Assembly (NCBI RefSeq): GCF_009828745.1 | Contig: NZ_WTSX01000008.1 | Coordinates: forward strand, 40,516 to 104,515 | DNA: 64,000 nucleotides | Source of the DNA: Erysipelothrix anatis | Lineage (GTDB): Bacteria; Bacillota_I; Bacilli_A; Erysipelotrichales; Erysipelotrichaceae | Direction: 5' to 3' | Part shown: one piece after another, positions 8,832 through 17,557 of the stretch | Numbering within the stretch: the stretch's first letter is position 1 | Layout: the number at the start of each line of letters is the position of its first letter | Made by a program: the position numbers and the translations under genes | The notes under the pieces: generated by a model | Told to the model about the DNA's origin: nothing | Database searches by the model: none | What the model saw: the letters and a program-made list of their open reading frames with translations, nothing else

Positions 8832-9685
8832 TATCCTTTAACAGAGCCTCCGGTAACACCTGTTACATAGTATTTTTGCATAAAGATAAAGAGAATTGTA
8901 ATCGGAATCGCAATCAATACCGCTGCCGCACAGAAGCGGGTAAAGTATTGATAGATGTTCTCACGTTTCAACATCTCGAAGAGTCCTAGAGCGACTGTAT
9001 AGTTATTGTAGTTATCACGCATGATAAAACTTACAAAGATAAAATCGACCCATGGTGCTAAGAATGATGTTAATACAGTATAGACAATAATTGGTTTTGA
9101 AAGTGGTAACGTAATTTTCCAGAAAATATCGTTACGAGTCGCACCATCAATAATCGCTGATTCATCGATGGCCTTTGGAATCGTATCAAAGAATCCTTTG
9201 GAGATATAGTAACCCATCGCTGCTCCACCTGAATAAACAAGAACAAGTGCCGCTAGTGATTGGTCCAACCCAATTGCTTTAATTAGATAATAAATTGCAA
9301 TCATTGCCATAAAGCCAGGGAACATCCCAATAACTAATACCACATTCATCATGGGTTTACGCAATTTGAAGCGTAATCGTGAAAATGCATACGATGTTGC
9401 AAGTGTAATAACAGTCGAAATCGCACATGTAAAGATAGCAACAATCAACGTGTTCATAAACCAACGTGGAAAGTTAAATAATGTCGTATCTGTAAACAGA
9501 CGTGTATAGTTATCGAGTGTCCATGTTTTAGGAATAATGTAACTTGTAAATGCTCCACCTTCTCCACGGAACGATGTCATGACAACCCATGCTACTGGTA
9601 GTAACCAGATAAAACTTAGGATTGTTAGGACAGTATGGCCTGCTGCACTTGTTGCACGGCGTTTTGCTTTAATACCTCGGATCAT
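8831..9685 (-). CDS. malG: Maltodextrin ABC transporter permease, MalG type
   Basis: 284 aa inner permease with about six transmembrane helices and the C-terminal-half EAA loop DESAIIDGATRNDIFWKI, followed by LPLSKP. It overlaps malF by 4 nt (ATGA), as expected for equimolar heterodimer subunits. No dedicated ATPase gene follows; such importers often share an MsmK-type ATPase encoded elsewhere, which I infer here. The substrate assignment rests on the amylase/pullulanase neighbours. Confidence 0.9.
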   Translation of the reverse strand: MIRGIKAKRRATSAAGHTVLTILSFIWLLPVAWVVMTSFRGEGGAFTSYIIPKTWTLDNYTRLFTDTTLFNFPRWFMNTLIVAIFTCAISTVITLATSYAFSRLRFKLRKPMMNVVLVIGMFPGFMAMIAIYYLIKAIGLDQSLAALVLVYSGGAAMGYYISKGFFDTIPKAIDESAIIDGATRNDIFWKITLPLSKPIIVYTVLTSFLAPWVDFIFVSFIMRDNYNNYTVALGLFEMLKRENIYQYFTRFCAAAVLIAIPITILFIFMQKYYVTGVTGGSVKG

Positions 9686-11037
9686 TGGAAATCACTCTCC
9701 TTCGATGTAACCCTTCTAAAGACTACTAATGATAATACTGCACTGATAATGAAGATAATAATACCGACCGTTGATGCAAGTGCGTAGTTTTTGTCTGTAA
9801 GCGTTAGCTTATAGAGCCACGTTACTAAGAGGTCAGTTTCACCAGCTTGGTAGTAATTCAAGGATAATGGACCACCACCTGTTAATAGATAAATTAAGTT
9901 AAAGTTATTGAGGTTACCAATGAACTGTGTAATAAGATAAGGTGTCGTAACACTTAACATGTACGGTAACGTAATGCTAAAGAATTGGCGGACCGGTCCG
10001 GCACCATCAATTCGTGCACTTTCGTACATATCTTGTGGAATGTTCATAAGGATTCCAGATGTGATTAACATTGTATAAGGAACCCCAACCCATAAGTTAA
10101 CAACAATAACTGTTATCTTGGCCAATGTACCGTTCGTTAAGAAACGAATCGGTTCGTTGATGATACCCCAGTTTTGAAGCAAGACATTAACAGGGCCAAG
10201 ATCGTGTAAAAGTTGACTCATTATCATTAAACTTACAAATTGCGGAATCGCAATCGAGACAATAAAAATTGTTCTCCAGAATTTTTTAATTTTAATGCCT
10301 TTGGCGTTGATAAGCATCGCTAACAACATTCCAAAGATATAGTTCAAGAATGTTGCAAAGATTGCCCAAATAAAGGTCCATTTCAATAATGCAAAGAATG
10401 TTCCAGAAATGATTTTATTATTATAGAGCATATCTGTAAAGTTTTTGATTCCAACCCAGCCGAAGATATTACCTGGAGGTTGGTGATTTTTATCAAAGTT
10501 GGTAAATGCAATTAAAATCATAAAAATTAGCGGTGCAATTGTGAATGCAAAGGTCAAAATTGTTGGTAGCGCTAAAATTGTAATGTGGAAGCGTTCGTTA
10601 AGAAGTGTTTTAAGTTCTTCTTTGAATGTTGGTAAAGGGTGCCCTTCTTCAATCATTTTTTGATTGTTAATTGCCCCTTTAACACTAATAAAGTAAATCA
10701 GTAAAAATCCTAAAATGATAAAGATACAAAATACTCCAAATAGAAGCATAAGCATCGAGTTATCACCCTCAGTATAAATATAAATCCCCAATGCTTCGTC
10801 AAAGACTTTTCCTTGGACATTAGTTCCTAATGTCACGAGCCCTGCGAGCTGGTTTACACCAAATCGTAGCATATACAACACAAATAGAATTTGTGCGGAT
10901 AGATACAGGTATCCTTTTATAAATTGCTTTCTTAAGAAGGCCCCCGAACCCATGATAAAGTATGCGCATCGTGTGGCTGTATCACCCTTAACAAATCCGT
11001 TGATATACCTTTTAAACGGTAGAGTTAGTTTCTCCAT
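9682..11037 (-). CDS. malF: Maltodextrin ABC transporter permease, MalF type
   Basis: 451 aa, longer than MalG because of an N-terminal region with extra membrane segments and a loop (about residues 1-150), as in other MalF proteins. EAA loop YESARIDGAGPVRQFFSI is followed by LPYMLSV. RBS AAGGAG precedes the ATG. It is separated from malE by a GC-rich intercistronic hairpin, so the binding protein is probably made in excess over the permeases. Confidence 0.92.
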   Translation of the reverse strand: MEKLTLPFKRYINGFVKGDTATRCAYFIMGSGAFLRKQFIKGYLYLSAQILFVLYMLRFGVNQLAGLVTLGTNVQGKVFDEALGIYIYTEGDNSMLMLLFGVFCIFIILGFLLIYFISVKGAINNQKMIEEGHPLPTFKEELKTLLNERFHITILALPTILTFAFTIAPLIFMILIAFTNFDKNHQPPGNIFGWVGIKNFTDMLYNNKIISGTFFALLKWTFIWAIFATFLNYIFGMLLAMLINAKGIKIKKFWRTIFIVSIAIPQFVSLMIMSQLLHDLGPVNVLLQNWGIINEPIRFLTNGTLAKITVIVVNLWVGVPYTMLITSGILMNIPQDMYESARIDGAGPVRQFFSITLPYMLSVTTPYLITQFIGNLNNFNLIYLLTGGGPLSLNYYQAGETDLLVTWLYKLTLTDKNYALASTVGIIIFIISAVLSLVVFRRVTSKESDFQ

Positions 11038-11060
11038 TTCACGTTCTCCTTAATAAATAA

Positions 11061-11076
11061 AGGGGCTTACGCCCCT
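11061..11076 (-). terminator. malE-malF intercistronic hairpin (attenuator / mRNA stabiliser)
   Basis: Minus-strand stem AGGGGC / GCCCCT with a GTAA loop, followed by TTATTTATT. It lies just past the malE stop and 24 bases before malF. Known maltose operons use such hairpins to raise binding-protein output. Confidence 0.7.
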
Positions 11077-11081
11077 AATTG

Positions 11082-12278
11082 TTACTCTATTACACCTTCT
11101 TGAATTTGTTTGACCATTTGATCTAAGAGTTCTTGCATAGGTGCAGGATTCTTATCTTCAAGTGCAAGGCCGAATGCTTCAGATGGTGTCCAGTAGTTTG
11201 AAAGGACACTCTTTTGACTGTGTGCGAATTGTGCTTGTTCTGCTAAAGCGCTTAATGCAACGTTAGCTTGAACTGCTTCACTTTCTGCAGCTTTAATATT
11301 TGATGGTCCAAGTTTCAATGTGTTGAAACGTTCTAATTGACTTTCTTCATTTGTTAAGAAGTCTGCTAATGCCATTGCTTCAATTGGATGTTCTGTTTTT
11401 GTTTTAACACCCATGAGTTTATAACCACCGAAGCTTGCCATTTGAACATCTTCGCCCCCAATGTTGAATGTTGGAAGTTTTGTCGCTGCATAGTTATCAC
11501 CCAATGTTTTTTCCATTGATTCTGCAACCCATGTTCCAGATACACCAGCAGCAATTGTATCACCCATACCAGCTTGTAAAACTGTGTCATCGCCAGTTAA
11601 GAATGCTGGTGATGCTGTGAATGAACGCATGTATTCACCAACTTGAAGTCCACGAGCATTATTGAAGTCAGTGACTTGTTTACCGTTTTCAACAGCAAGT
11701 TTTCCACCAGCTCCTAAGAAGAATGATGCATTATACCAACCGTTTGAAACGTCCATGAAGATTTTTTTATTTTTTTCTTCAGCAACTTTAACCATTGAAT
11801 CTAATGACTTAACATCTTCTTCTGTGAAGACACTCTTGTCATAGTACATGAAGTATCCATTATCTGCAGTCATTGGGTAAGCATAAAGTTTACCATCAAT
11901 TGTTGCTGCATCAACTGATCCCGGAACATTGTCTTTAACAATACGTTCTTTGTCTTTAGTGATTTCATATAATGCACCTGCTTCAACCAAGTCTGTGATT
12001 TGGTCATTAGCAAATGCGAAGACATCTGCAGCTGCTTCGATATCTTGTGTTACATAATCACGTGCGTCAGGTTCCCCGACAACACCTAATTCAATATTGT
12101 ATGTCTTGTCCGTGTTTAGTTCTTTGAACTTCTCAATACGTTTTGATAGGAACTCTTGAGAATCTTGGGAACCCCATACTTTCAGATTAATTGTTTCGGA
12201 TGCTGGCTTGCCTGATGAACATCCTGCTAGTGCTAGTGATACCATAAGTACCGTCATAACTTTAACAAATCGTTTCAC
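11082..12278 (-). CDS. malE: Maltodextrin-binding lipoprotein, MalE type
   Basis: 398 aa solute-binding protein with lipobox LAGC (Cys20), anchored in the outer leaflet to deliver maltodextrins to MalFG. The family-1 solute-binding fold is recognisable from NLKVWGSQDSQEF near the mature N-terminus and DVFAFANDQ. The start is GTG at 12278, supported by a strong AGGAGG and by the signal peptide beginning exactly there. It has its own consensus promoter with an operator at the transcription start. Confidence 0.92.
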   Translation of the reverse strand: MKRFVKVMTVLMVSLALAGCSSGKPASETINLKVWGSQDSQEFLSKRIEKFKELNTDKTYNIELGVVGEPDARDYVTQDIEAAADVFAFANDQITDLVEAGALYEITKDKERIVKDNVPGSVDAATIDGKLYAYPMTADNGYFMYYDKSVFTEEDVKSLDSMVKVAEEKNKKIFMDVSNGWYNASFFLGAGGKLAVENGKQVTDFNNARGLQVGEYMRSFTASPAFLTGDDTVLQAGMGDTIAAGVSGTWVAESMEKTLGDNYAATKLPTFNIGGEDVQMASFGGYKLMGVKTKTEHPIEAMALADFLTNEESQLERFNTLKLGPSNIKAAESEAVQANVALSALAEQAQFAHSQKSVLSNYWTPSEAFGLALEDKNPAPMQELLDQMVKQIQEGVIE

Positions 12279-12302
12279 TACTTCTTCCTCCTCACGATTT
12301 AG

Positions 12303-12314
12303 GAAATCGTTTTC
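12303..12314. promoter_or_regulatory. GAAATCGTTTTC operator/cre-like site at the malE start of transcription
   Basis: Eleven of 12 bases match the palindrome upstream of glgP. It lies 8 bases downstream of the malE -10, at roughly +3 to +14, a roadblock position. Confidence 0.75.
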
Positions 12315-12322
12315 TTAAGCAT

Positions 12323-12350
12323 ATTATAACAAGACTTTTGTATTTGTAAA
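12323..12350 (-). promoter_or_regulatory. malE promoter
   Basis: Minus-strand TTTACA (12345-12350), 16-bp spacer, TATAAT (12323-12328), located directly behind the pulA stop codon. Confidence 0.85.
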
Positions 12351-12372
12351 GAGGGAAATGTATACGTTTACA

Positions 12373-14127
12373 TTATTCATCGTGGAAGATAACATTGTTA
12401 GGTGTTACAGATATCGCTCCATGAGTACCTTTGAACACAATTTCATCACCTACAAAATTTATAGAATAATTTTTGTTTTTTGTTCTAAATTCAATGAATC
12501 GCTTCACATTTTCATGATAATCGCGATATGTCTTCACAAAAGACCAATCAATCCGATTTATTGCATCTGGTAAATTATAGGAGTTATGGTTGCGTTGTTT
12601 ATTTCGGAAGAAACTTTGACCTATTTGCATGAAAGGAACACCCTTCGATAAAATCACCAAGGCATTTAAGACATCGATGGCTTCCACCTGCTTATGATTT
12701 AAAACAACTTTATCTGCAAGGGCATAATTATCATGGCATTCAATGTAATTAATACTTAAAGCAGCGTCAGCGAAAAGATTACTACTTCCCAAAATACTTT
12801 CTTTTATGAGTGGCGTCAGCCCCGTATCGACATATCCTAAATTACGAGCATCCGTGTCTCCTCCTACTAGATTTCGGAATTGATCATTGAAATGGCCGAT
12901 ACTTGGCAAGCTCGCGGTATTTTCCATACTCGCTTTAAGACTATCAGGGAGTCCTGATGCCATATGCCATCCTTCTCCGTATAACGTTGTATTCGGAATG
13001 GCTTCTTGAATTGCGAGTATGGTGTCGATGTCCATTATGCCCATCAAATCAAAACGGTAACCATCAATTCTAAATGTTTCAACATAATAGCGACATGCAT
13101 CGACGATCATTTTTCGAACCATAGGACGCTCTGAGGCAACCTCATTTCCGCAGAATGTTCCATTATAAAGTTCAAAGACATTGTCGTAACGGAAGTAATA
13201 GTATGGGACCGTTTGATGAAACGCTGATGGTGCGACTTCATAGACATGATTAAAAACAACGTCAACATTAACTCCTATACCGTGTTTGTGATAACCATTC
13301 ACCAATGTGGAAAACTCGGAAATGACACGAAGTGGATCATTGGGATCGGTACTGTATGATCCTTCCAATGCCATATACTGCATTGGATCATAGCCCCAGT
13401 TATAGTTTTCCAAAGGATTGAGTTCGTCAATACTTCCGAAATCATTGATTGGCATCAACTGAATATGGCTGACTCCCATATCGAGGATATGTTGCATCCC
13501 ATAGTCGCCATAAGACTCCAGCATGCCAAGGAACTTACCACGATACTTAAATGCAACATTCGGGTCCATTGAAAAATCACGAACCTGAGTTTCCAAAATG
13601 ACCCCTGAGCGAGACTCAATTGGATTCGTTTCAAGATGCATTTGATTAAAATCAACCACTACACTGGCAGAACCATTCGGCATCGATGCTTTTGCGTAAA
13701 TATCTGTCGTGATATTGACGTCCCCGTTGACATGCACTTCATAGTTATAAATTATCCCATGAAGATTTTGTGCAATCGTGTGCGTATAAACACCGTTATC
13801 TTTGCGGTGCATTAAAATACGGGCATTATCTACGCGTAGGTATACTGCAATTGCCGTTGGAGCAAAAACACTAAAAGTCGTTTCATCTGCTTCAACGTAA
13901 CTGCCTAAGCGCTCATCCGTTGCATCAAAGGTAGTATCAAACCAAGTCGTATGTACAATACCACGATAGATGATTGGATAGACCGTTCCAAATTGATCCG
14001 TCACAACATGGTCAATTCCCAATTCTAAATTAGGTACAACACCATTTTCAATTAGCACACCATGATAATATAAATTAATGGGTTCACGCCACGTTAATTT
14101 TCCAAGTGTATCATAAAATACTTTCAT
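12373..14127 (-). CDS. pulA: Type I pullulanase (GH13), cytoplasmic
   Basis: Debranching enzyme cleaving alpha-1,6 links. 584 aa from the ATG at 14127, which has AAAGGAG seven bases ahead; 24 further open codons upstream lie inside amyA and are not needed. There is an N-terminal CBM48-like region, the type I pullulanase signature YNWGYDP, then GYRFDLMGIMD (nucleophile), LYGEGW (acid/base) and YIECHDN. It is shorter than the B. subtilis intracellular enzyme. No signal peptide, so it acts on imported branched dextrins. It overlaps amyA by 17 nt. Confidence 0.93.
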   Translation of the reverse strand: MKVFYDTLGKLTWREPINLYYHGVLIENGVVPNLELGIDHVVTDQFGTVYPIIYRGIVHTTWFDTTFDATDERLGSYVEADETTFSVFAPTAIAVYLRVDNARILMHRKDNGVYTHTIAQNLHGIIYNYEVHVNGDVNITTDIYAKASMPNGSASVVVDFNQMHLETNPIESRSGVILETQVRDFSMDPNVAFKYRGKFLGMLESYGDYGMQHILDMGVSHIQLMPINDFGSIDELNPLENYNWGYDPMQYMALEGSYSTDPNDPLRVISEFSTLVNGYHKHGIGVNVDVVFNHVYEVAPSAFHQTVPYYYFRYDNVFELYNGTFCGNEVASERPMVRKMIVDACRYYVETFRIDGYRFDLMGIMDIDTILAIQEAIPNTTLYGEGWHMASGLPDSLKASMENTASLPSIGHFNDQFRNLVGGDTDARNLGYVDTGLTPLIKESILGSSNLFADAALSINYIECHDNYALADKVVLNHKQVEAIDVLNALVILSKGVPFMQIGQSFFRNKQRNHNSYNLPDAINRIDWSFVKTYRDYHENVKRFIEFRTKNKNYSINFVGDEIVFKGTHGAISVTPNNVIFHDE

Positions 14128-15523
14128 GATAATTCTCCTTTGTGATATAGACGCTGCATACTTTAGCAGCAACCGGGAACAAGCCAATTCCCTTCTCATT
14201 GATCGTTACCACACCTTCAGTGTGTTCCATCAAATCAACAAACTCTTTACCTGCATGTTGTTTTCCAACATACATTTTTTTAATACTATTGTAGCGGTTA
14301 CTCATGACGACCGCCCCAGGATAGTCGCCGTCAAAACTCCATCCAATAACATGAGTATCATCAATCATATCGAACTGTTTACCATTAAGTCGATGTGATA
14401 CGCGCATCATGCGTGCCAATTTGGGAAGATGCGTTTTATAATCAGGATAAAATACACACGGTACACCTTCAGTACGTAATAGAATCAATGCATACGCATG
14501 ATAACGAAACCAATGTTTGACATACGACTCCAGCGATTGGCCCACTTGGGTATCGTGATTGTCCACAAATGTAACTGCAAAATCAGGTTGTGTTGCAACG
14601 AGTGTGCCATTGAATATTTTTCGTAAATCATAGTTATCTCCAAGAAAACTCGCAATATGAAAGTTAAAGTGTAATGGGACATCAAACAATGACATACTGT
14701 ACTGTGTTTCTTGAAGATAGTTATGAAGCGCTCGCAAATCAGGGCTCCAATATTCACCGACTGCATACTTCGGTGCCTCAGACTGCATTTCCTGAAGCCA
14801 CTCATAATAAAAGTCAAAATCAATATGCTTAACAGCATCAATTCGGTAGCCATCCAAACCGAAACGCTTGGTATACCAGTGACCCCAATCTTTTAAATGT
14901 TGGCGCACTTCAGGGTTCGACACATCAATATCTGCACCCATAAGGTAGTCATAATTTCCTAACTCAACATCGATGTTCTCAGACCATGACTTCCCATCAA
15001 AAAGATAGATTTCAGATGTCTTAGAGCGATGATCAAAGTCCACTGCTTTGAAATGATGCTTGTTCCACTTAAAATCGGAATACATGTTATTACGATTATC
15101 GAAATTAAAAACAGTCCATGCTTCTATCTCAGTTTGGTGTTTCATATTTAGACGATTCGTGGCATGTGATACCGTCGCATTCACACGCTCAACGCCATCA
15201 GCACCCATTTTATGATTTAAGACAATATCTGCATAGACTTTAATACGCTGCGCTTGAAGTGCTTTGATTGCTTGCTCATATTCTGAACATGTTCCATACT
15301 TGGTCCGAACCGTGTTCTTCTGATTAAATTCACCAAGATCGTATAAATCATAGACTCCATACCCAACATCATTAATTCCATTCTTAGCTTTATATGCTGG
15401 TGGCAACCATGATTCCGTAATTCCATCTTGCGCATACTGATAAGCATCACGTGCAATTTCTGCCCATAGATTCGTTTCTGGTTTCATATACCACTCAAAA
15501 TTTTGTAATAAAATACGTTTCAT
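14111..15523 (-). CDS. amyA: Cytoplasmic alpha-amylase (GH13, liquefying type)
   Basis: 470 aa from the ATG at 15523, which carries RBS GGAGG; 27 extra open codons upstream would run through the operator and promoter and are rejected. Motifs LQNFEWYM, DIVLNHKMGAD, GYRIDAVKHID, VGEYWS and FVDNHDTQ match the bacterial GH13_5 liquefying enzymes. No signal peptide is present, so, like E. coli AmyA, it should hydrolyse internal maltodextrin. It is first in the amyA-pulA operon with its own promoter and operator. Confidence 0.93.
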   Translation of the reverse strand: MKRILLQNFEWYMKPETNLWAEIARDAYQYAQDGITESWLPPAYKAKNGINDVGYGVYDLYDLGEFNQKNTVRTKYGTCSEYEQAIKALQAQRIKVYADIVLNHKMGADGVERVNATVSHATNRLNMKHQTEIEAWTVFNFDNRNNMYSDFKWNKHHFKAVDFDHRSKTSEIYLFDGKSWSENIDVELGNYDYLMGADIDVSNPEVRQHLKDWGHWYTKRFGLDGYRIDAVKHIDFDFYYEWLQEMQSEAPKYAVGEYWSPDLRALHNYLQETQYSMSLFDVPLHFNFHIASFLGDNYDLRKIFNGTLVATQPDFAVTFVDNHDTQVGQSLESYVKHWFRYHAYALILLRTEGVPCVFYPDYKTHLPKLARMMRVSHRLNGKQFDMIDDTHVIGWSFDGDYPGAVVMSNRYNSIKKMYVGKQHAGKEFVDLMEHTEGVVTINEKGIGLFPVAAKVCSVYITKENYHESIL

Positions 15524-15535
15524 GCAAACCTCCGA

Positions 15536-15547
15536 GAAAACGTTTTC
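15536..15547. promoter_or_regulatory. GAAAACGTTTTC operator/cre-like site ahead of amyA
   Basis: Perfect copy of the glgP site, at about +3 to +14 relative to the amyA promoter and directly in front of the RBS. Confidence 0.78.
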
Positions 15548-15556
15548 CTCATGTTC

Positions 15557-15584
15557 ATTATATACAACGCGTATAAAATTGCAA
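15557..15584 (-). promoter_or_regulatory. amyA-pulA promoter
   Basis: Minus-strand TTGCAA (15579-15584), 16-bp spacer, TATAAT (15557-15562), 9 bases from the operator. Confidence 0.8.
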
Positions 15585-15645
15585 CCAAGAAGCCGATGAA
15601 TCAATCGACAAAAACATTACCGATTCCATTTGTGCCATTAGCGTG

Positions 15646-15673
15646 AAAAAAAAGGTCATTCATTGACCTTTTT
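15646..15673 (-). terminator. folC terminator containing the folC stop codon
   Basis: Perfect stem AAAAAGGTCA / TGACCTTTTT with an ATGAA loop and a run of eight T. The TGA stop of folC is the first three bases of the distal arm. Confidence 0.92.
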
Positions 15674-16873
15674 AATTAAATACTCTCGTGCTTCCGAAAT
15701 AAAATAAAGTGAACCCGTTACGATGATACTCCCTGTTCCTTGATTCTCGAGGGCTGTATCAATCGCTTGTGTATAAGGTGTCATTGTTTGGACATTTTGA
15801 TTTTCTGCAAGTTCTTGTGCTCGAGCAGCACGGAAAAAATCAAACTCTGTAACAATCACTGTATCAAATGCCTCCGTAAGTTGATGCACCATATTCTCAT
15901 ATTCTTTGTCCTTAAGTGCTGCGAAAACGGCAACATGTGGACGTGGTAAAATCTCAGCACTTTGAACCAAACGCTCAATTCCCATTTCATTGTGCGCACC
16001 ATCAACGTAAACATTAGGCAATATTTCTTCAAAACGTCCTGCCCATGACGCAAGACGGACACCGCGTTGAAAGACATCGGCCGCTAATTCTGGAATTATG
16101 AACCGAACGATTGACGCCGCTAATGCTGCATTACCGACTTGATAACTGCCCTGATTCGTAAGTGTATACGTTACATTTTCATGTTCAAAAAAATAGGATT
16201 TGTCCACCCGCTTGTAACGAGGAATGCATAATTGTTTTAGTTTTCCATGGTGGTCGTGCACCGTATTAATCATCACATCCAAAGCTTCGCGATCTTGGAT
16301 TGTTGTGACAAGCTGCACACCCTCTTTGATAATACCAGCCTTTTCATGTGCAATTGCTGTAATCGTATCACCTAATATCCCTTGGTGATCGAGACCAATA
16401 TTCGTAATAGCACATATCTCTGGGTTAATTACATTGGTTGCATCCAAACGGCCGCCTAAACCTACTTCATAGATAACATAATCGACACCTTCATCCAAGA
16501 AATAGAGAATTGAAATCAACATATCAATCTCAAACATGCTCAGATGATGCTCATCCCATAGAGGATATGTTTGATTGATATAGTTTAAGAAGATATCGTC
16601 CGCAATTGGTACATTATTGATGCGAATTCGATCATTGTGAACAATGAGATGTGGCGATGTAAATGTTCCCACACGAAACCCTGCTTCTTGCAAGATTGAG
16701 CGTGTGTAGTTTGTAGTTGAACCTTTCCCATTGGTTCCCCCAATATGAATGGTCTGCAGTTGGTCTTGGGGGTTGCCCATACTTTTCAAAAGTTTTCTAA
16801 AGTGATCGATGCCGTATGTTTGGTTCTTACGTTGCATCAACGCATCTAAAGCTATATGAATATCGTTATACAT
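15656..16873 (-). CDS. folC: Folylpolyglutamate synthase / dihydrofolate synthase
   Basis: Adds glutamate to folates (and possibly to dihydropteroate). 405 aa from the ATG at 16873, which has GGAG six bases ahead; ten open codons further upstream are inside ung. The Mur-ligase-type P-loop GGTNGKGST, preceded by IHI, and the motif FEIDMLISILYF are visible, with the C-terminal domain beginning near WAGRFEEI. It overlaps the end of ung by 8 nt and is last in the operon running from the mevalonate genes. Confidence 0.93.
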   Translation of the reverse strand: MYNDIHIALDALMQRKNQTYGIDHFRKLLKSMGNPQDQLQTIHIGGTNGKGSTTNYTRSILQEAGFRVGTFTSPHLIVHNDRIRINNVPIADDIFLNYINQTYPLWDEHHLSMFEIDMLISILYFLDEGVDYVIYEVGLGGRLDATNVINPEICAITNIGLDHQGILGDTITAIAHEKAGIIKEGVQLVTTIQDREALDVMINTVHDHHGKLKQLCIPRYKRVDKSYFFEHENVTYTLTNQGSYQVGNAALAASIVRFIIPELAADVFQRGVRLASWAGRFEEILPNVYVDGAHNEMGIERLVQSAEILPRPHVAVFAALKDKEYENMVHQLTEAFDTVIVTEFDFFRAARAQELAENQNVQTMTPYTQAIDTALENQGTGSIIVTGSLYFISEAREYLIKKVNE

Positions 16874-17519
16874 TGAGACTCCAATCAATTGGCGTTTCGC
16901 CAAGTTCTTCTAAATGGTGATTTATAGTTGAGAAAGGGCGCGATCCATTAAATCCGCGATAGGCACCCAATGGTGAAGGATGACTGCTTTCAACAAAAAT
17001 ATGATGCTTTTTTATCAGTACTTTTTTTTCTTGTGCCTTCTTACCCCACAAGACGAAAACAATTGGTTTATCTTGACTTCCAAGCGTTGCAATAACTGTA
17101 TCCGTAAATGTCTCCCATCCTTTTTTTTGATGTGACAACGGTTGACTTTCCTCCACCGTCAAAATTGTATTAAGCATGAAGACACCTTGTTTTGCCCACG
17201 AGGACAAATCACCGTGTGTGTTAACAATTCCTAAATCTCGTTCTAATTCTTTATACATATTGATGAGACTTTTCGGAAGTGGAATATCTTTATGTACGGA
17301 AAAACTAAGACCCATCGCCTGCCCAGGTTGATGGTAAGGGTCTTGTCCCAAAATCACGACCTTCACGGTATCAAGCGGGGTATCATCAAATGCAGCAAAA
17401 ACATCTTGTTCGGGCGGATAAACTGGAACTTCCAGGCGGCGTTCACGAACAAATTGCGTCAATGAAATAAAGTAAGGTTTTTCAAATTCTTCTTGAAGTA
17501 GTTCTTGCCATGTACTCAT
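16866..17519 (-). CDS. ung: Uracil-DNA glycosylase (family 1)
   Basis: Removes uracil from DNA. 217 aa. The start at 17519 is chosen because GGAGG lies five bases before it; an in-frame ATG four codons upstream has no RBS of its own and contains this one. The water-activating motif GQDPYH is at residues 58-63, and the C-terminal HPSPLGAYRGF is intact. The standard start region MSTWQELLQEE also supports this choice. Confidence 0.96.
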   Translation of the reverse strand: MSTWQELLQEEFEKPYFISLTQFVRERRLEVPVYPPEQDVFAAFDDTPLDTVKVVILGQDPYHQPGQAMGLSFSVHKDIPLPKSLINMYKELERDLGIVNTHGDLSSWAKQGVFMLNTILTVEESQPLSHQKKGWETFTDTVIATLGSQDKPIVFVLWGKKAQEKKVLIKKHHIFVESSHPSPLGAYRGFNGSRPFSTINHHLEELGETPIDWSLNV

Positions 17520-17532
17520 AGATACCTCCATT

Positions 17533-17557
17533 AAAAAAAGAAGCTTACGCTTCTTTT
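17533..17557 (-). terminator. Terminator enclosing the stop of the solute-binding-protein gene
   Basis: Stem AAAAGAAGC / GCTTCTTTT with loop GTAA and a following T tract. The TAA stop codon occupies the loop. Partial read-through into ung-folC remains possible. Confidence 0.85.
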
